Of a DNA stretch of 64,000 bases, positions 1-8,926 are shown piece after piece (position 1 is the first letter of the stretch; every line of letters begins with the position of its first letter). Source of the DNA: Halobaculum rubrum (GTDB lineage Archaea > Halobacteriota > Halobacteria > Halobacteriales > Haloferacaceae); contig NZ_CP082284.1 of the NCBI RefSeq assembly GCF_019880225.1, positions 992,001 through 1,056,000 on the forward strand. Reading direction: 5' to 3'. The translations under genes were made by a program, and so were the position numbers. The notes under the pieces were generated by a model, which ran no database searches, was not told the origin of the DNA, and saw only the letters and a program-made list of their open reading frames with translations.

Positions 1-1245
1 CGCGTCCCACACGGCCGACAGCGCGTCGATCACGGGCCCCGCAGCCGGCGACCCGACGGGCGTCTTCATCGGCGGGAAGCCGGTGCCCTTGGTGACCTCC
101 ACGTCCGGGTGTACGCCGGCGACGTGCTCCTCGATCCGCTCGAAGACCGTGTCGGGGTCCTGTCCGGGGACGAGCCGGGAGTCGAGCTTCGCGGTCGCGG
201 TCCGCGGGATGGCGGTCTTGCTCCCCTCGCCCTGATAGCCGGCGTCGAGACCGTTCACCGTGACTGTCGGCTCCAACAGCAGGCGCTCGTAGTAGTCGCG
301 CTCGGTCGCGAAGTGGGTGAGGTCCAACTCCTCGCGCACCTCGTCGGCGTCGTTCGGGAGGCGCTCGACCAGCTCGCGGTCGGCGTCGGTCAGCTCGATG
401 CCGTCGTGGAAGCCGTCGACGGCGACGCGGTCGCCGCCGCTGGGGTAGCCCCGGTCTGGATCCGTACCCTCGCCGTACTCGGTGAAGGACGCGACGACCT
501 CCGCGAGTTCGGTGGCGGCGTTCGGAACCGGCCCGCCGAAGTTGCCGGAGTGGAGGTCCGCGTTCGCGGTCTCGAGCTCCAACTGGAACGTGAGGATCCC
601 GCGGTTCCCGTAGATGAGCGTCGGTCGCCCCGAGCGGTGCTGTGGGCCGTCGGCGACGTATATGAGATCCGCGTCGCGAACGGCGGCGGCCGCGGGAGCG
701 TCCGAGTCGGCGCCGGGGTCGTCGACGCCGGTTTCTCCATCCAGATACGCCTTCAACCCGAGGCTCCCGCTCTCCTCGCCGCCCTCGACGAGCAGCTTCA
801 CCGTCACCTCCGGCACCGCGTCGGCGGCCGCAAGCGCGTCCAGCGCGAACGCGTGGGTCGTGAACTGCCCCTTGTTGTCGCCGGCGCCGCGGCAGTAGAC
901 GCTCCCATCGCGAACCGTCGGCTCGAACGGCGACGAGTCCCACTGCCCGGGGTGCTCGGCCGGCTGCACGTCGTAGTGGCCGTAGAACAAGACCGTCGGG
1001 GCGTCCGGGTCGGCGGCGACACGCTCGCCGTACACGAGGGGATAGCGATCCGTCTCGATCCGCCGGGCGTCGAGGCCGTGGTCGGCGAGCAGGTCCCGGA
1101 CGGCGTCCGCGCCGGCGTCCATCCCCTCGCCCGTGGCGCTCACCGTCGGCAGTCGCAGGAGGTCGAACAGCGACTCGCGGTAGTCGTCGAGGCGCTCGGC
1201 GATCGCCGGATCGGCGGCGGTCGCGGACGCGGATGCGTCGGACAT
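1..1245 (-). CDS. M20 family metallopeptidase (dipeptidase-like), C-terminus beyond the window
   Basis: Zinc peptidase/deacylase of the M20 (ArgE/DapE/CNDP-like) family, probably a cytoplasmic dipeptidase. About 415 residues are visible from ATG 1245; the gene runs off the left edge, so the C-terminus is missing. Metal-ligand motifs are present in order: GHYDVQP near residues 89-95 (His and Asp ligands), AGDNKGQ near 121-127 (bridging Asp), and GGEESG near 155-160 (catalytic Glu pair). The HYDVQP signature places it with the CNDP/PepV-like branch rather than with DapE. It is divergent from the zinc transporter at 1387, with about 140 bp between starts. The substrate cannot be told from sequence. 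Confidence 0.9.
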   Translation of the reverse strand, partial: MSDASASATAADPAIAERLDDYRESLFDLLRLPTVSATGEGMDAGADAVRDLLADHGLDARRIETDRYPLVYGERVAADPDAPTVLFYGHYDVQPAEHPGQWDSSPFEPTVRDGSVYCRGAGDNKGQFTTHAFALDALAAADAVPEVTVKLLVEGGEESGSLGLKAYLDGETGVDDPGADSDAPAAAAVRDADLIYVADGPQHRSGRPTLIYGNRGILTFQLELETANADLHSGNFGGPVPNAATELAEVVASFTEYGEGTDPDRGYPSGGDRVAVDGFHDGIELTDADRELVERLPNDADEVREELDLTHFATERDYYERLLLEPTVTVNGLDAGYQGEGSKTAIPRTATAKLDSRLVPGQDPDTVFERIEEHVAGVHPDVEVTKGTGFPPMKTPVGSPAAGPVIDALSAVWDA

Positions 1246-1370
1246 ACCCGCTACTGTGCGACCGGAGCCTTCGCCCTTTGCCCGCCGGCGCGGCGTGCCG
1301 GTACCCCGAACCGAGGGTCGTTGCTAACACAGTACCACTTTCAATGCTAAAGTTAATATTCCAGTGGTCT

Positions 1371-1380
1371 TTATTAATAA
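1371..1380. promoter_or_regulatory. AT palindrome directly before znuA-like start; possible metal-regulator operator
   Basis: TTATTAATAA is a perfect 10-bp palindrome ending 6 nt before the ATG at 1387. A TATA-like AAGTTAATA lies about 30 nt upstream of that ATG, so the palindrome would fall between TATA box and start in a leaderless transcript, where a repressor would block transcription. A DtxR- or ArsR-type metal regulator is an inference from the neighbouring gene; no experiment is implied by the sequence. Confidence 0.4.
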
Positions 1381-1386
1381 CCAGAG

Positions 1387-2469
1387 ATGGAACACACGCG
1401 ACGAGCCGTCCTCGGAGCCGTCGGTGGGGTCGGCGCGGGCACAGTAGCCGGCTGTCTGGGTTCGCGCGCGGACGGCGGTGCGACCGCCGGCGACGACGCG
1501 GGAGCGGGCGATGCGGCGGTACAGGCGACGTTCTTCGTTTTCGGCGATCTCGCGAGCGCGGTCGCCGGCGACGCGACGAGCACTGACCTGTTGGTTCCGG
1601 TCGGACAGCACGGTCACGGCTGGGAGCCCGGGCCGCGTGTCCGCGAGTCGATCCGGGCCGCCGACCTCCTCGTCCACGGAATGTCGGGGTTCCAGCCGTG
1701 GGCCGACGACATCGCCGTCGACCTCGCGGCCGACGACGCCGGCGTCCGGACCGTCGACGCCAGCGCCGACGTGGACCTGCTGGCGCCCGACGAGGAGGGT
1801 GACCACGACCACGGCGCCGAGGAGGACCACAACCACGACGAACACGAAACCGAGACCGACCACCACAACGAACACGAAACCGAGACCGACCACCACGACG
1901 AGCACGAGGGCGATGAGGATCACGGCCACGGAGCCGGAACGGATCCTCACTTCTGGATGGACCCGCTGCGCGTCCGCACCGCGGTCGGAACCGTCCGGGA
2001 GGCGCTCTCGTCGGTCGACCCCGGCGGGGCCGACGCCCACGAGGCGAACGCCGCGGCGTTCCGAGTGGAACTCGACGCGCTCCACGAGCGCATCGACTCG
2101 ACGATCGCCGAGGCCGACCGCGACGTGCTTCTCGTTGCGGGCCACAACTCCGTCCGCTATCTTGGCGAGCGATACGGCCTCCACGTCGAGACGCTGACGG
2201 GATTGGCACCGGACGACCGCCCGACGACGCGCGACATCGAGCGCGCGCAGGCGGTCATCGCCGAGCACGACCTCCGCCACGTCTGTGCGGACCCGATCGA
2301 GTCGCAGCGGGCGGCCGACCAGCTCGTCGCCGAGACGGATGCCGAGGCGGTGCTGCCGCTGACAGCGATGCCCGGGCTGACCGACGAGTGGGCCGAACGC
2401 GACTGGGGCTACCTCGACGTGATGCGGGAGGTGAACGTCCCGACGCTGGAGCGGGCGCTGCGGCGATGA
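1387..2469 (+). CDS. znuA: Zinc/manganese ABC transporter substrate-binding lipoprotein (ZnuA-like)
   Basis: Cluster A-I (ZnuA/TroA) metal-binding protein of 360 aa, lipid-anchored outside the membrane, delivering Zn2+ (or Mn2+) to the ATPase and permease downstream. The N-terminus has a TRRAVLG twin-arginine stretch and an AGC lipobox with Cys at about residue 23. The typical His-rich loop of zinc binders spans about residues 139-183, made of repeats of HDEHETETDH type encoded by a 30-bp tandem repeat (1834-1923). Conserved His, Asp and Glu positions follow (TDPHFWMDP, AGHNS). The stop overlaps the ATPase start (ATGA). Zinc is favoured by the His loop, but manganese cannot be excluded. Confidence 0.88.
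   Translation: MEHTRRAVLGAVGGVGAGTVAGCLGSRADGGATAGDDAGAGDAAVQATFFVFGDLASAVAGDATSTDLLVPVGQHGHGWEPGPRVRESIRAADLLVHGMSGFQPWADDIAVDLAADDAGVRTVDASADVDLLAPDEEGDHDHGAEEDHNHDEHETETDHHNEHETETDHHDEHEGDEDHGHGAGTDPHFWMDPLRVRTAVGTVREALSSVDPGGADAHEANAAAFRVELDALHERIDSTIAEADRDVLLVAGHNSVRYLGERYGLHVETLTGLAPDDRPTTRDIERAQAVIAEHDLRHVCADPIESQRAADQLVAETDAEAVLPLTAMPGLTDEWAERDWGYLDVMREVNVPTLERALRR
1834..1923 (+). repeat. 30-bp in-frame tandem repeat encoding the His/Glu-rich metal loop
   Basis: Two almost identical 30-bp units and a degenerate third encode a 10-residue HDEHETETDH-like module. It is coding DNA inside the znuA-like gene. Copy number is likely to vary between strains by slippage. Confidence 0.75.
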
Positions 2470-3206
2470 CGGCGGCCGTCGACGTGCGCGAGGCGACGTT
2501 CGCCTACGGCGACCGACCGGTGATCGAGGACGTGTCGCTCACGGTCGAGGCCGGCGAGTTCCTCGGCCTCGTGGGCCCGAACGGGTCTGGGAAGACGACC
2601 CTCCTCGAACTGCTGATCGGCCTGCGCCGTCCGGACAGCGGCACGGTCTCGCTGTTCGGCGAACCGCCCCACGAGTTCGCCGACGGCGAGCGCGTCGGCT
2701 ACGTCCCGCAGGACGTGGGCGAGGCCGCCGGCGGGATGCCCGTGACCGTCGAGGAGGTGGTCCGGATGGGCCGGTACCCGCACCGGCTCTTCCGGCGGTT
2801 CCGCGACGAGGACCGCCGGGCGGTCGCGGCCGCGCTGGAGCGCGTCGGGATCGCCGACATCGCGGACCGGCGGATCGGCCGCCTCTCGGGCGGCCAACGT
2901 CAGCGGGCGTTCATCGCCCGGGCGCTCGCCGCCGAGGCGGACCTCCTCGCGCTCGACGAGCCGACCGTCGGCGTCGACGCCGAGTCGCGGGAGGCGTTCT
3001 ACGACCTCCTGCACGAACTGAACGACGAGGGAATGACGGTCGTGCTCATCGAGCACGACATCGGGGTCGTCACGACCCACGCCTCCGAGATCGCCTGTCT
3101 CAATCGGGAGCTGTTCTTCCACGGCGACCCCGAGACGTTCGTCGAGACGGACGCGCTCGCGGCGGCGTACGGGAACGCACAGCACGTCGTGGCCCACGAC
3201 CACTGA
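2466..3206 (+). CDS. znuC: Metal ABC transporter ATP-binding protein (ZnuC-like)
   Basis: ATPase subunit of the zinc/manganese importer, 246 aa, cytoplasmic face. Walker A GPNGSGKTT at about residues 37-45, signature LSGGQRQR, Walker B LLALDEP, and the switch His in VLIEHD. The ATG at 2466 overlaps the upstream stop by four bases (ATGA); the reading frame is open further upstream to 2388, but that part lies inside znuA and is not needed by the fold. The stop overlaps the permease ATG (TGATG), so the three genes form one translationally coupled operon. Confidence 0.92.
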   Translation: MTAAVDVREATFAYGDRPVIEDVSLTVEAGEFLGLVGPNGSGKTTLLELLIGLRRPDSGTVSLFGEPPHEFADGERVGYVPQDVGEAAGGMPVTVEEVVRMGRYPHRLFRRFRDEDRRAVAAALERVGIADIADRRIGRLSGGQRQRAFIARALAAEADLLALDEPTVGVDAESREAFYDLLHELNDEGMTVVLIEHDIGVVTTHASEIACLNRELFFHGDPETFVETDALAAAYGNAQHVVAHDH

Positions 3207-4258
3207 TGACGGCACCGACCATCCCGCTCACGGCCGCCGGAGGAGGCGTCGTCGACCGGGTGCTTGCGGTCCTGCTGGACGACCTGTGGGGCGGCCTCCT
3301 CGACGGTCTCGCGGGCGCGGCCGGCGTCGACGTGCTCTCGTTGCCGTTCATGCAGCGGGCGTATCTCGCTGCGGTGTGCGTCGCGATCGTCGGCCCGCTC
3401 GTCGGGAGCTTCCTCGTCCACCGCGAGATGGCGATGATCGGCGACACGCTGGCGCACGCGGCCTTCGCGGGCGTCGCCGCCGGCCTGTTCGTCAACGCGG
3501 TCCTCGCGGTCGCGGTGCCGCCGCTGGCGACCGCGCTGGTCGTCGCCGCCCTCGCCGCGCTGGTCGTCCAGACGCTCGTCGACTACGCCGGCGCCTACCG
3601 CGACACGTCGCTGGCGATCGTGCTCACCGGTTCGTTCGCGGTCGGGAGCGTGCTGATCACCGCCGCCGACGGCGGCATCGCCGTCGGGATCAACGCCTAC
3701 CTGTTCGGGTCGCTGGCGACCGTCTCGCGCGCGAACGCCGGGGTCCTGCTGGCGATGACGACCCTGGTCGGCCTCGCGGTCGGCGCCGCCTACCGGCCGC
3801 TGGTGTACGTCACCTTCGACGAGGTCGGCGCCCGCGCCGCCGGCATCGACGTGACGCGGTACAACCGCCTGCTCGCGGTGCTCACCGCGGTGGTCGTCGT
3901 CGGCGCGATGCAGATCATGGGCGTCATCCTCGTCGCCGCGATGCTCGTGATCCCCGTCGCCGCCGCGTCCCCCGTGACCGGCTTCAAGCGGTCGATCGCC
4001 GCGAGCGTCGCCGCCGGCCTCCTCGCCACCGTCGCGGGCGTCACGCTGTCGTACTGGTACGACGTCGCCGCCGGCGGGACGATCGTGCTCACCGCGATCG
4101 CCGTGTACGGGGTCGTTGTCGTCGGGTCGCGCCTGCGCGGTCGCCTCGCGTCCAGTCGTCGCGAACGGGGCGCGCGGGCCAACGCGGACGCGGTCGGTAC
4201 CGACGCGGGAACCGGATCCGGGACGGTCACGGCGGACGGCGGCGACGGCGCCGAGTGA
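3206..4258 (+). CDS. znuB: Metal ABC transporter permease (ZnuB-like)
   Basis: Membrane subunit of the zinc/manganese importer (ABC-3 family), 350 aa with about eight or nine hydrophobic helices. Family features visible are an N-terminal helix with FMQRAYLAAV, the HREMAMIGDTLAHAAFAG segment and the late MQIMGVILVAAMLVIPVAAA segment. The last ~35 residues form a Ser/Arg/Gly-rich then acidic cytoplasmic tail that looks unconserved. It starts one base into the znuC stop codon. Confidence 0.9.
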   Translation: MTAPTIPLTAAGGGVVDRVLAVLLDDLWGGLLDGLAGAAGVDVLSLPFMQRAYLAAVCVAIVGPLVGSFLVHREMAMIGDTLAHAAFAGVAAGLFVNAVLAVAVPPLATALVVAALAALVVQTLVDYAGAYRDTSLAIVLTGSFAVGSVLITAADGGIAVGINAYLFGSLATVSRANAGVLLAMTTLVGLAVGAAYRPLVYVTFDEVGARAAGIDVTRYNRLLAVLTAVVVVGAMQIMGVILVAAMLVIPVAAASPVTGFKRSIAASVAAGLLATVAGVTLSYWYDVAAGGTIVLTAIAVYGVVVVGSRLRGRLASSRRERGARANADAVGTDAGTGSGTVTADGGDGAE

Positions 4259-4310
4259 CTCGGTCGGTGGGATCGCCCCTTTCATGCCGGTTCCGGAACT
4301 GGCCAGCGCT

Positions 4311-5012
4311 ATGGACACCCGTTCGCGCGCCCGTCTCGCGCTCGCCCTCCTCCTCGTGACCGCGCCCCTGTGGGGGCCGCCGTTGGACCTCACCGGCACG
4401 GACTACGCCTATCGCACCGCCGAGATCGACGTCGACGGCGGCGAGGTCTCGATGACGGAACGAGACTACTGGCGGGGACCGACCGATCGGATCGCCTGTT
4501 TCTCGACGCTCGCTGCCATCGATCGCGACCGCGGCTGCTATCTCGAATCGCGCCTCCGCGACGGGAACGTCAGCGTCGACTATCCCGGAATGGGGAGTTA
4601 CGGCGGTGACCCGCAGGTATTCGGCCCGGACTACGTCGTCTTCGGGACCTCCGGCCCAGTCTACGAACGGACCGTCTCCCACGACGCGGCGAACGGGTCG
4701 TTCGTGCTCGGAGTCGACCGGGTCGACCCCGAAGTGGCCCTCGGCGACGTGGCGAGCAATCCCGAGGGTGCACCCCCCGCCGTCCGCGAGGCGCTCGACA
4801 CGGGTGAGGCTCGCCGCGACGACCCGATCCGGGGACACGATCCCGGACGGATCTATCGCGACGACGGCCGGTTCGTCGTCGTCTACGAGGAGGAGATCCA
4901 CGACGGATACTCCGAGCAACCCGGCGTCGAGCGCGCGTTGGAGGGGGTCGCGGTCCTGTTCGGCGCGCTCACCCTGTACCAGGTCGGGCGCGACAGCGTC
5001 CGGGAGTCGTAA
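4311..5012 (+). CDS. Exported/membrane-anchored hypothetical protein
   Basis: 233-aa protein that I do not recognise. An N-terminal hydrophobic stretch (RLALALLLVTAPLWGPP) looks like a signal peptide or anchor, and a second helix near the C-terminus (LEGVAVLFGALTLYQVG) would hold the protein in the membrane with the middle ~170 residues outside. The middle contains paired Cys (IACFST, RGCYLES) that could form a disulfide. ATG 4311 is chosen because the signal begins there; ATG 4284 would add nine residues. It lies 52 bp after the zinc operon but shows no metal motif. Confidence 0.65.
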   Translation: MDTRSRARLALALLLVTAPLWGPPLDLTGTDYAYRTAEIDVDGGEVSMTERDYWRGPTDRIACFSTLAAIDRDRGCYLESRLRDGNVSVDYPGMGSYGGDPQVFGPDYVVFGTSGPVYERTVSHDAANGSFVLGVDRVDPEVALGDVASNPEGAPPAVREALDTGEARRDDPIRGHDPGRIYRDDGRFVVVYEEEIHDGYSEQPGVERALEGVAVLFGALTLYQVGRDSVRES

Positions 5013-5116
5013 CGGCGGGTTCCACCTGAGGGACCGACGGGGGCCGGATTCCGGCCGCGACGACCGTCTCCACAACTGTTAGGCGCCAGCGAACCACCCG
5101 GACAGTAGACCCCTCC

Positions 5117-6631
5117 ATGCCGAACACCGACGCGCGCGTCGACATGACCGAGGGAGCGGTGGCGCCCCGGTTGTTCAGCCTCGCGTGGCCGCTCGTGCTC
5201 GGCAACCTCCTCCAGACCCTCTACAACCTCGCGGACGTGTTCTGGGTGGGCCGAGTCAGCCCCGAGGCCGTCGCCGCGGTGTCGCTCATGTTCCCGCTCT
5301 CGTGGATGTTCGTCTCCACGGCGATGGGCCTCACCGCGGCGACCATCGCGCTCGTCTCCCAGCACGTCGGCGCCGGCGAGGACCGCCGGGCCGACGAGGT
5401 GGTCGGCCAGACGACGCTGCTGGCGATCGGCGTCTCCGTCGTGTTGGCCGCCGTCGGACTGCTCGCGCGCCGCCCGCTGTTGAACTGGATCGGCGCCGAG
5501 GGCGTCGTGTTCACGGAGGCGCTGGCGTACATCGAGGTGATCTTCCTCACCCTCCCGCTCACGTTCCTCTTCTTCGCCTTTCGTGCCTCCCTGCAGGGCG
5601 CCGGCGACACCAAGACCGCGATGTGGCTCGTGGCCGCCTCCGCAGGCGTCAACATCGTCATCGACCCCGTGTTCATCCTCGGGGTCGGACCGATCCCCGC
5701 GATGGGGACGCGGGGCGCCGCCGTCGCGACGTTCATCTCCCGCGCGCTCGCCGCCGCGGCCGGGATCTACGTCCTCGTGAGGGGGGACTGGGGGATCCAG
5801 CTCCACCTCGGCGACCTCCGGCCAAACCCCGCGGTGCTGCGCAAGCTCGTCGATATCGGGTATCCGGGCACGCTGGACGGCTGGGCCCGCTCGTTTGCCG
5901 CGGTGGCGATGGCCGCGCTGGTCGCGCGGTTCGGCCCGGCCGCGACCGCCGCCTACGGCGTCGGCGTCCGCCTGATGTCCGTCTCCTGGAGCGTCGCCGG
6001 CGCGGTCGGGCAGGCGACGGCGACGGGCGTCGGGCAGAACCTCGGCGCCGACACGCCCGACCGCGCGAGCCGGGTCGCGTGGACCGCCACCGGCGGCACG
6101 ATGGCCGTCCTCGCGCTCGCGGGCGCCGTCGTCTGGTTCCTCCCCGCCCTCGCGATCCGCGTGTTCGTCAACGACGCCGCCGTCGTCGAGGAGGGCGTCT
6201 CGTTCCTCCGGATCACCGCGCCCGCGTGGGCCGCCTTCGGCGGGCTGATGGTGCTACAGGGGGCGTTCCGCGGCGCCGGCGACACCCGCACCGCGATGGG
6301 GCTGTCGCTGCTCTCGCGGTGGGGGCTGCGCATCCCCGCGGCCGTCGTGCTGGCGTACTCGTTCACCGTCGTCGTCCCCGGAGTCGGCCCGGTGTCGGGA
6401 CTGGGGCTCGGCCCCGACGGCCTCTGGTGGGCGTGGACGTTCGGCGCGGTCGGGTCGCTGATCGTGGGAGCGCTGTGGTTCCTCCGGGGGACGTGGACCG
6501 AGGGCGTGGTCGAACGAGACGAGGGGCCGGAACCCGGTCTCGACGCGGCGGGAGGCTCCGACCGCGACGGCGAAACGAGACCCGACCACGACGGCGACGA
6601 CGGCGATGGCGACCCCGCGACCGACGACTGA
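5117..6631 (+). CDS. MATE family efflux transporter
   Basis: Multidrug/toxin extrusion type membrane exporter of 504 aa with twelve predicted helices in two homologous halves. Halves begin with PRLFSLAWPLVLGNLLQTLY and PAVLRKLVDIGYP; the repeated motif GAGDTKTAM (first half) and GAGDTRTAM (second half) is diagnostic of the DinF/NorM-like archaeal branch. It probably uses a Na+ or H+ gradient. The last ~45 residues are an acidic Asp/Gly-rich tail. It stands alone with its own promoter; the substrate is unknown. Confidence 0.92.
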   Translation: MPNTDARVDMTEGAVAPRLFSLAWPLVLGNLLQTLYNLADVFWVGRVSPEAVAAVSLMFPLSWMFVSTAMGLTAATIALVSQHVGAGEDRRADEVVGQTTLLAIGVSVVLAAVGLLARRPLLNWIGAEGVVFTEALAYIEVIFLTLPLTFLFFAFRASLQGAGDTKTAMWLVAASAGVNIVIDPVFILGVGPIPAMGTRGAAVATFISRALAAAAGIYVLVRGDWGIQLHLGDLRPNPAVLRKLVDIGYPGTLDGWARSFAAVAMAALVARFGPAATAAYGVGVRLMSVSWSVAGAVGQATATGVGQNLGADTPDRASRVAWTATGGTMAVLALAGAVVWFLPALAIRVFVNDAAVVEEGVSFLRITAPAWAAFGGLMVLQGAFRGAGDTRTAMGLSLLSRWGLRIPAAVVLAYSFTVVVPGVGPVSGLGLGPDGLWWAWTFGAVGSLIVGALWFLRGTWTEGVVERDEGPEPGLDAAGGSDRDGETRPDHDGDDGDGDPATDD

Positions 6632-6691
6632 CCCGAGATCGCCGTCGTCGCGGCCGGTGTATCCAAGCGGGTGGCGCCCGAATCCGAGGAC

Positions 6692-7210
6692 ATGGACGGA
6701 TCGACGACGCGGCCGTACGGCGCGGCGATCGCGATCACCTCCGGCGTGTACTCGCTGGTGTCCGCGACCGTCGGCGGAACGATGACGGGGGCCGGCGGAG
6801 CGATGGGATCGGGCGGGATGACCGGATCCGGCGGAATGGCGGGGACGACCGGGATCGGGCTCGCGAGCTGGGTGATGCTCGCGATCGGCGTCGTCGTCGT
6901 GGTTCACGGCGCGGTCCTGCTGACGCCGGCGGTCAAGCGGCTCGGGAGCGCGAGCGGCCCCCTGATGATCGCCTACTCGCTCGTGATGCTGCTGCTCCAG
7001 GCGCTGGGAGGTGCCGGAATGACCGGCATGGGGATGACCGGCGGAACGGGGACGATGGGCAGCATGGGCTCGACCGCGACCGCCGGGATGGGCTGGGACC
7101 TCGGCATGGTCGCGCTCGCGGTGCTCATGCTGTTCAGCGGGATCGTCATGACGACACGCGAGGACGGGGAGCGCGGAATGTACCGCGACGTCGACGACGG
7201 CGGAACGTAG
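6692..7210 (+). CDS. Small Gly/Met-rich four-helix membrane protein, unknown
   Basis: 172 aa with four predicted helices (residues about 9-30, 55-80, 88-106, 138-155). Loops between helices 1-2 and 3-4 are built of Gly, Met, Ser and Thr (for example GGMTGSGGMAGTTG and GMTGMGMTGG). About 20 methionines in such loops recall Met-rich copper/silver-handling segments, but no Cys or His accompanies them. The C-terminus is charged and probably cytoplasmic. ATG 6692 is used because the coding pattern begins there. It follows the MATE gene by 60 bp in the same direction. Confidence 0.6.
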   Translation: MDGSTTRPYGAAIAITSGVYSLVSATVGGTMTGAGGAMGSGGMTGSGGMAGTTGIGLASWVMLAIGVVVVVHGAVLLTPAVKRLGSASGPLMIAYSLVMLLLQALGGAGMTGMGMTGGTGTMGSMGSTATAGMGWDLGMVALAVLMLFSGIVMTTREDGERGMYRDVDDGGT

Positions 7211-7256
7211 GCTGACGGATCGAGAGCGAAACGCGACGCACGGGTCGAGTCGCCGC

Positions 7257-8774
7257 CTACTCGTCCAGCCGCTCGCGCAGCATCGCGTTCACGTCACCCG
7301 GCGCCGCCGAGCCCCCGGTCTTGGCCATCACCTGCCCGACGAGGAAGTTGATCGCGCCGCCCTCGCCGGCGTGGTAGTCGTCGACCGCGTCGGGGTTCTC
7401 CTCGATCGCCTCCGCGACAGCCGTCGCGACCTCGTCGTCGCCGGCGGTCCCGAGCCCCTCGCGCTCGATGACCTCGTCGGGGGACAGGCCCTCGTCGAGC
7501 ATCGCGCGGAGGACGACCTCCTCGGCGTTCTTCGTCGTCACCTCCTCGCCGTCCACGAGCTCGATCAGGCGGGTGAACTCGTCGAGCCGGTCGGTCACGT
7601 CCTCGATCGCCATGTCGCGGTAGTTCAGCTCTCCGAGCAGGGTGTCGGCGACCCACGCGGCCGCCAGATCGGGGTCGAACTGGCCGGCGACGTCCTCGTA
7701 GAAGTCGGCGACGGCCTTGCGGGAGGTGAGCTTCGAGGCGGCCTCCGTGTCGAGGCCGTACGCCTCGCGGAAGCGCTCGCGGCGGGCGTCCGGCAGCTCC
7801 GGGATGGCGATTCGCTCCTTCCAGTCGGACACCTGCAGCGCGGGCAGATCCGCCTCCCGGAAGTAGCGGTAGTCCTTCTCCTCCTCCTTCGAGCGCATCG
7901 AGACGGTGTTACCGTGCGTCTCGTTGAAGTGGCGCGTCTCCTGTTCGACGGCCTTGTCGCGCTTGATGAGGTTCTCCTGTCGGTTCCGCTCGTAGCTGAG
8001 CGCCTGCTCGGCGCCCTTGTGGCTGGAGATGTTTTTGACCTCCGTGCGGTTGGCGGAGTCGAGCACGTCGTCGTCGATACGACCGTCGTCGCCGACCGCA
8101 CTCGCCTCGATCATCGAGAGGTTCGCGTCGATGCGGAGGCTGCCGTCGCGGCCGGCGTCGAACACGCCGAGGTACTCGAGGACCTCCTCCAGCTTCTCCA
8201 GGAAGGCGCGTACCTCCTTCGGGTCGCGGAAGTCGGGCTCGGTGACGACCTCCATCAGCGGCGTGCCCGCGCGGTTGTAGTCGACCAGCGAGTAGTCCGC
8301 GCGGTCGACGGACGTGGTGCGCACGTCGAGATCCGCCGGCCCCTCGCGGACGTGGCGCAGGCTCCCGGGGTCCTCCTCCAGATGGGCGCGGCGGACGCTG
8401 ACGGTGCGGCGCTCGCCCTCGTGGGAGAACTCCAGCTCGCCGTCGGCACACAGCGGCGCGTCGTACTGGGTGATCTGGAAGTTCTTCGGGAGGTCGGGGT
8501 AGTAGTAGTTCTTCCGGTGGAACCGGGTCTCCTCGGGGATGTCGGCGTCGAGCGCCTTCCCCACCTTGACGGCGGCCTCGACGGCCGCTTCGTTGAGCAC
8601 CGGGAGGGCTCCGGGGAGCCCGAGACAGGTGGGACAGACGCGCGTGTTGGGCTCCTCCTCCTCGACGGGGTCGGTGGAACATCCGCAGAAGATCTTGGTG
8701 TCCGTCTCGAGCTGGACGTGGACCTCCAGCCCGATGACGGGCACCAACTCGGCCCGTTCGGCTGCTCGTGCCAT
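7257..8774 (-). CDS. gatB: Asp-tRNA(Asn)/Glu-tRNA(Gln) amidotransferase subunit B
   Basis: GatB of the GatCAB amidotransferase, 505 aa, the kinase and tRNA-binding subunit that converts mischarged Glu-tRNA(Gln)/Asp-tRNA(Asn) in the cytoplasm. Hallmarks are VIGLEVHVQLET near the N-terminus, a zinc site with CGC and CPTC pairs (CGCSTDP, RVCPTCLGLPG), HRKNYYYPDLPKNFQITQYD, and the C-terminal YqeY-like tail (ITKTGG-type NFLVGQVMAKTGG). The ATG at 8774 gives the family's usual N-terminus; the open frame beyond it is GC-rich read-through over the next gene. gatA and gatC are not in the window. Confidence 0.97.
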   Translation of the reverse strand: MARAAERAELVPVIGLEVHVQLETDTKIFCGCSTDPVEEEEPNTRVCPTCLGLPGALPVLNEAAVEAAVKVGKALDADIPEETRFHRKNYYYPDLPKNFQITQYDAPLCADGELEFSHEGERRTVSVRRAHLEEDPGSLRHVREGPADLDVRTTSVDRADYSLVDYNRAGTPLMEVVTEPDFRDPKEVRAFLEKLEEVLEYLGVFDAGRDGSLRIDANLSMIEASAVGDDGRIDDDVLDSANRTEVKNISSHKGAEQALSYERNRQENLIKRDKAVEQETRHFNETHGNTVSMRSKEEEKDYRYFREADLPALQVSDWKERIAIPELPDARRERFREAYGLDTEAASKLTSRKAVADFYEDVAGQFDPDLAAAWVADTLLGELNYRDMAIEDVTDRLDEFTRLIELVDGEEVTTKNAEEVVLRAMLDEGLSPDEVIEREGLGTAGDDEVATAVAEAIEENPDAVDDYHAGEGGAINFLVGQVMAKTGGSAAPGDVNAMLRERLDE

Positions 8775-8926
8775 CGTTGAACCGAGATTTGCGACGCCGC
8801 AGGTAAAGCCTGACGGGACGGTCGCGGGGAGCGTGGCGGCCGCGCTGGCGAGGTGGACCGCGGCGGGCGCGAGCACGACGCGCCGGGGCGTGGCGCGTCC
8901 GCGGTCGCCGCGGCGACGGGCCGCAG

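Noticed and set aside
1834-1923. Possible CRISPR-like short repeats
   Set aside because: Contiguous 30-bp coding tandem repeat without spacers, inside the His-rich loop gene. No CRISPR array was seen anywhere in the window.
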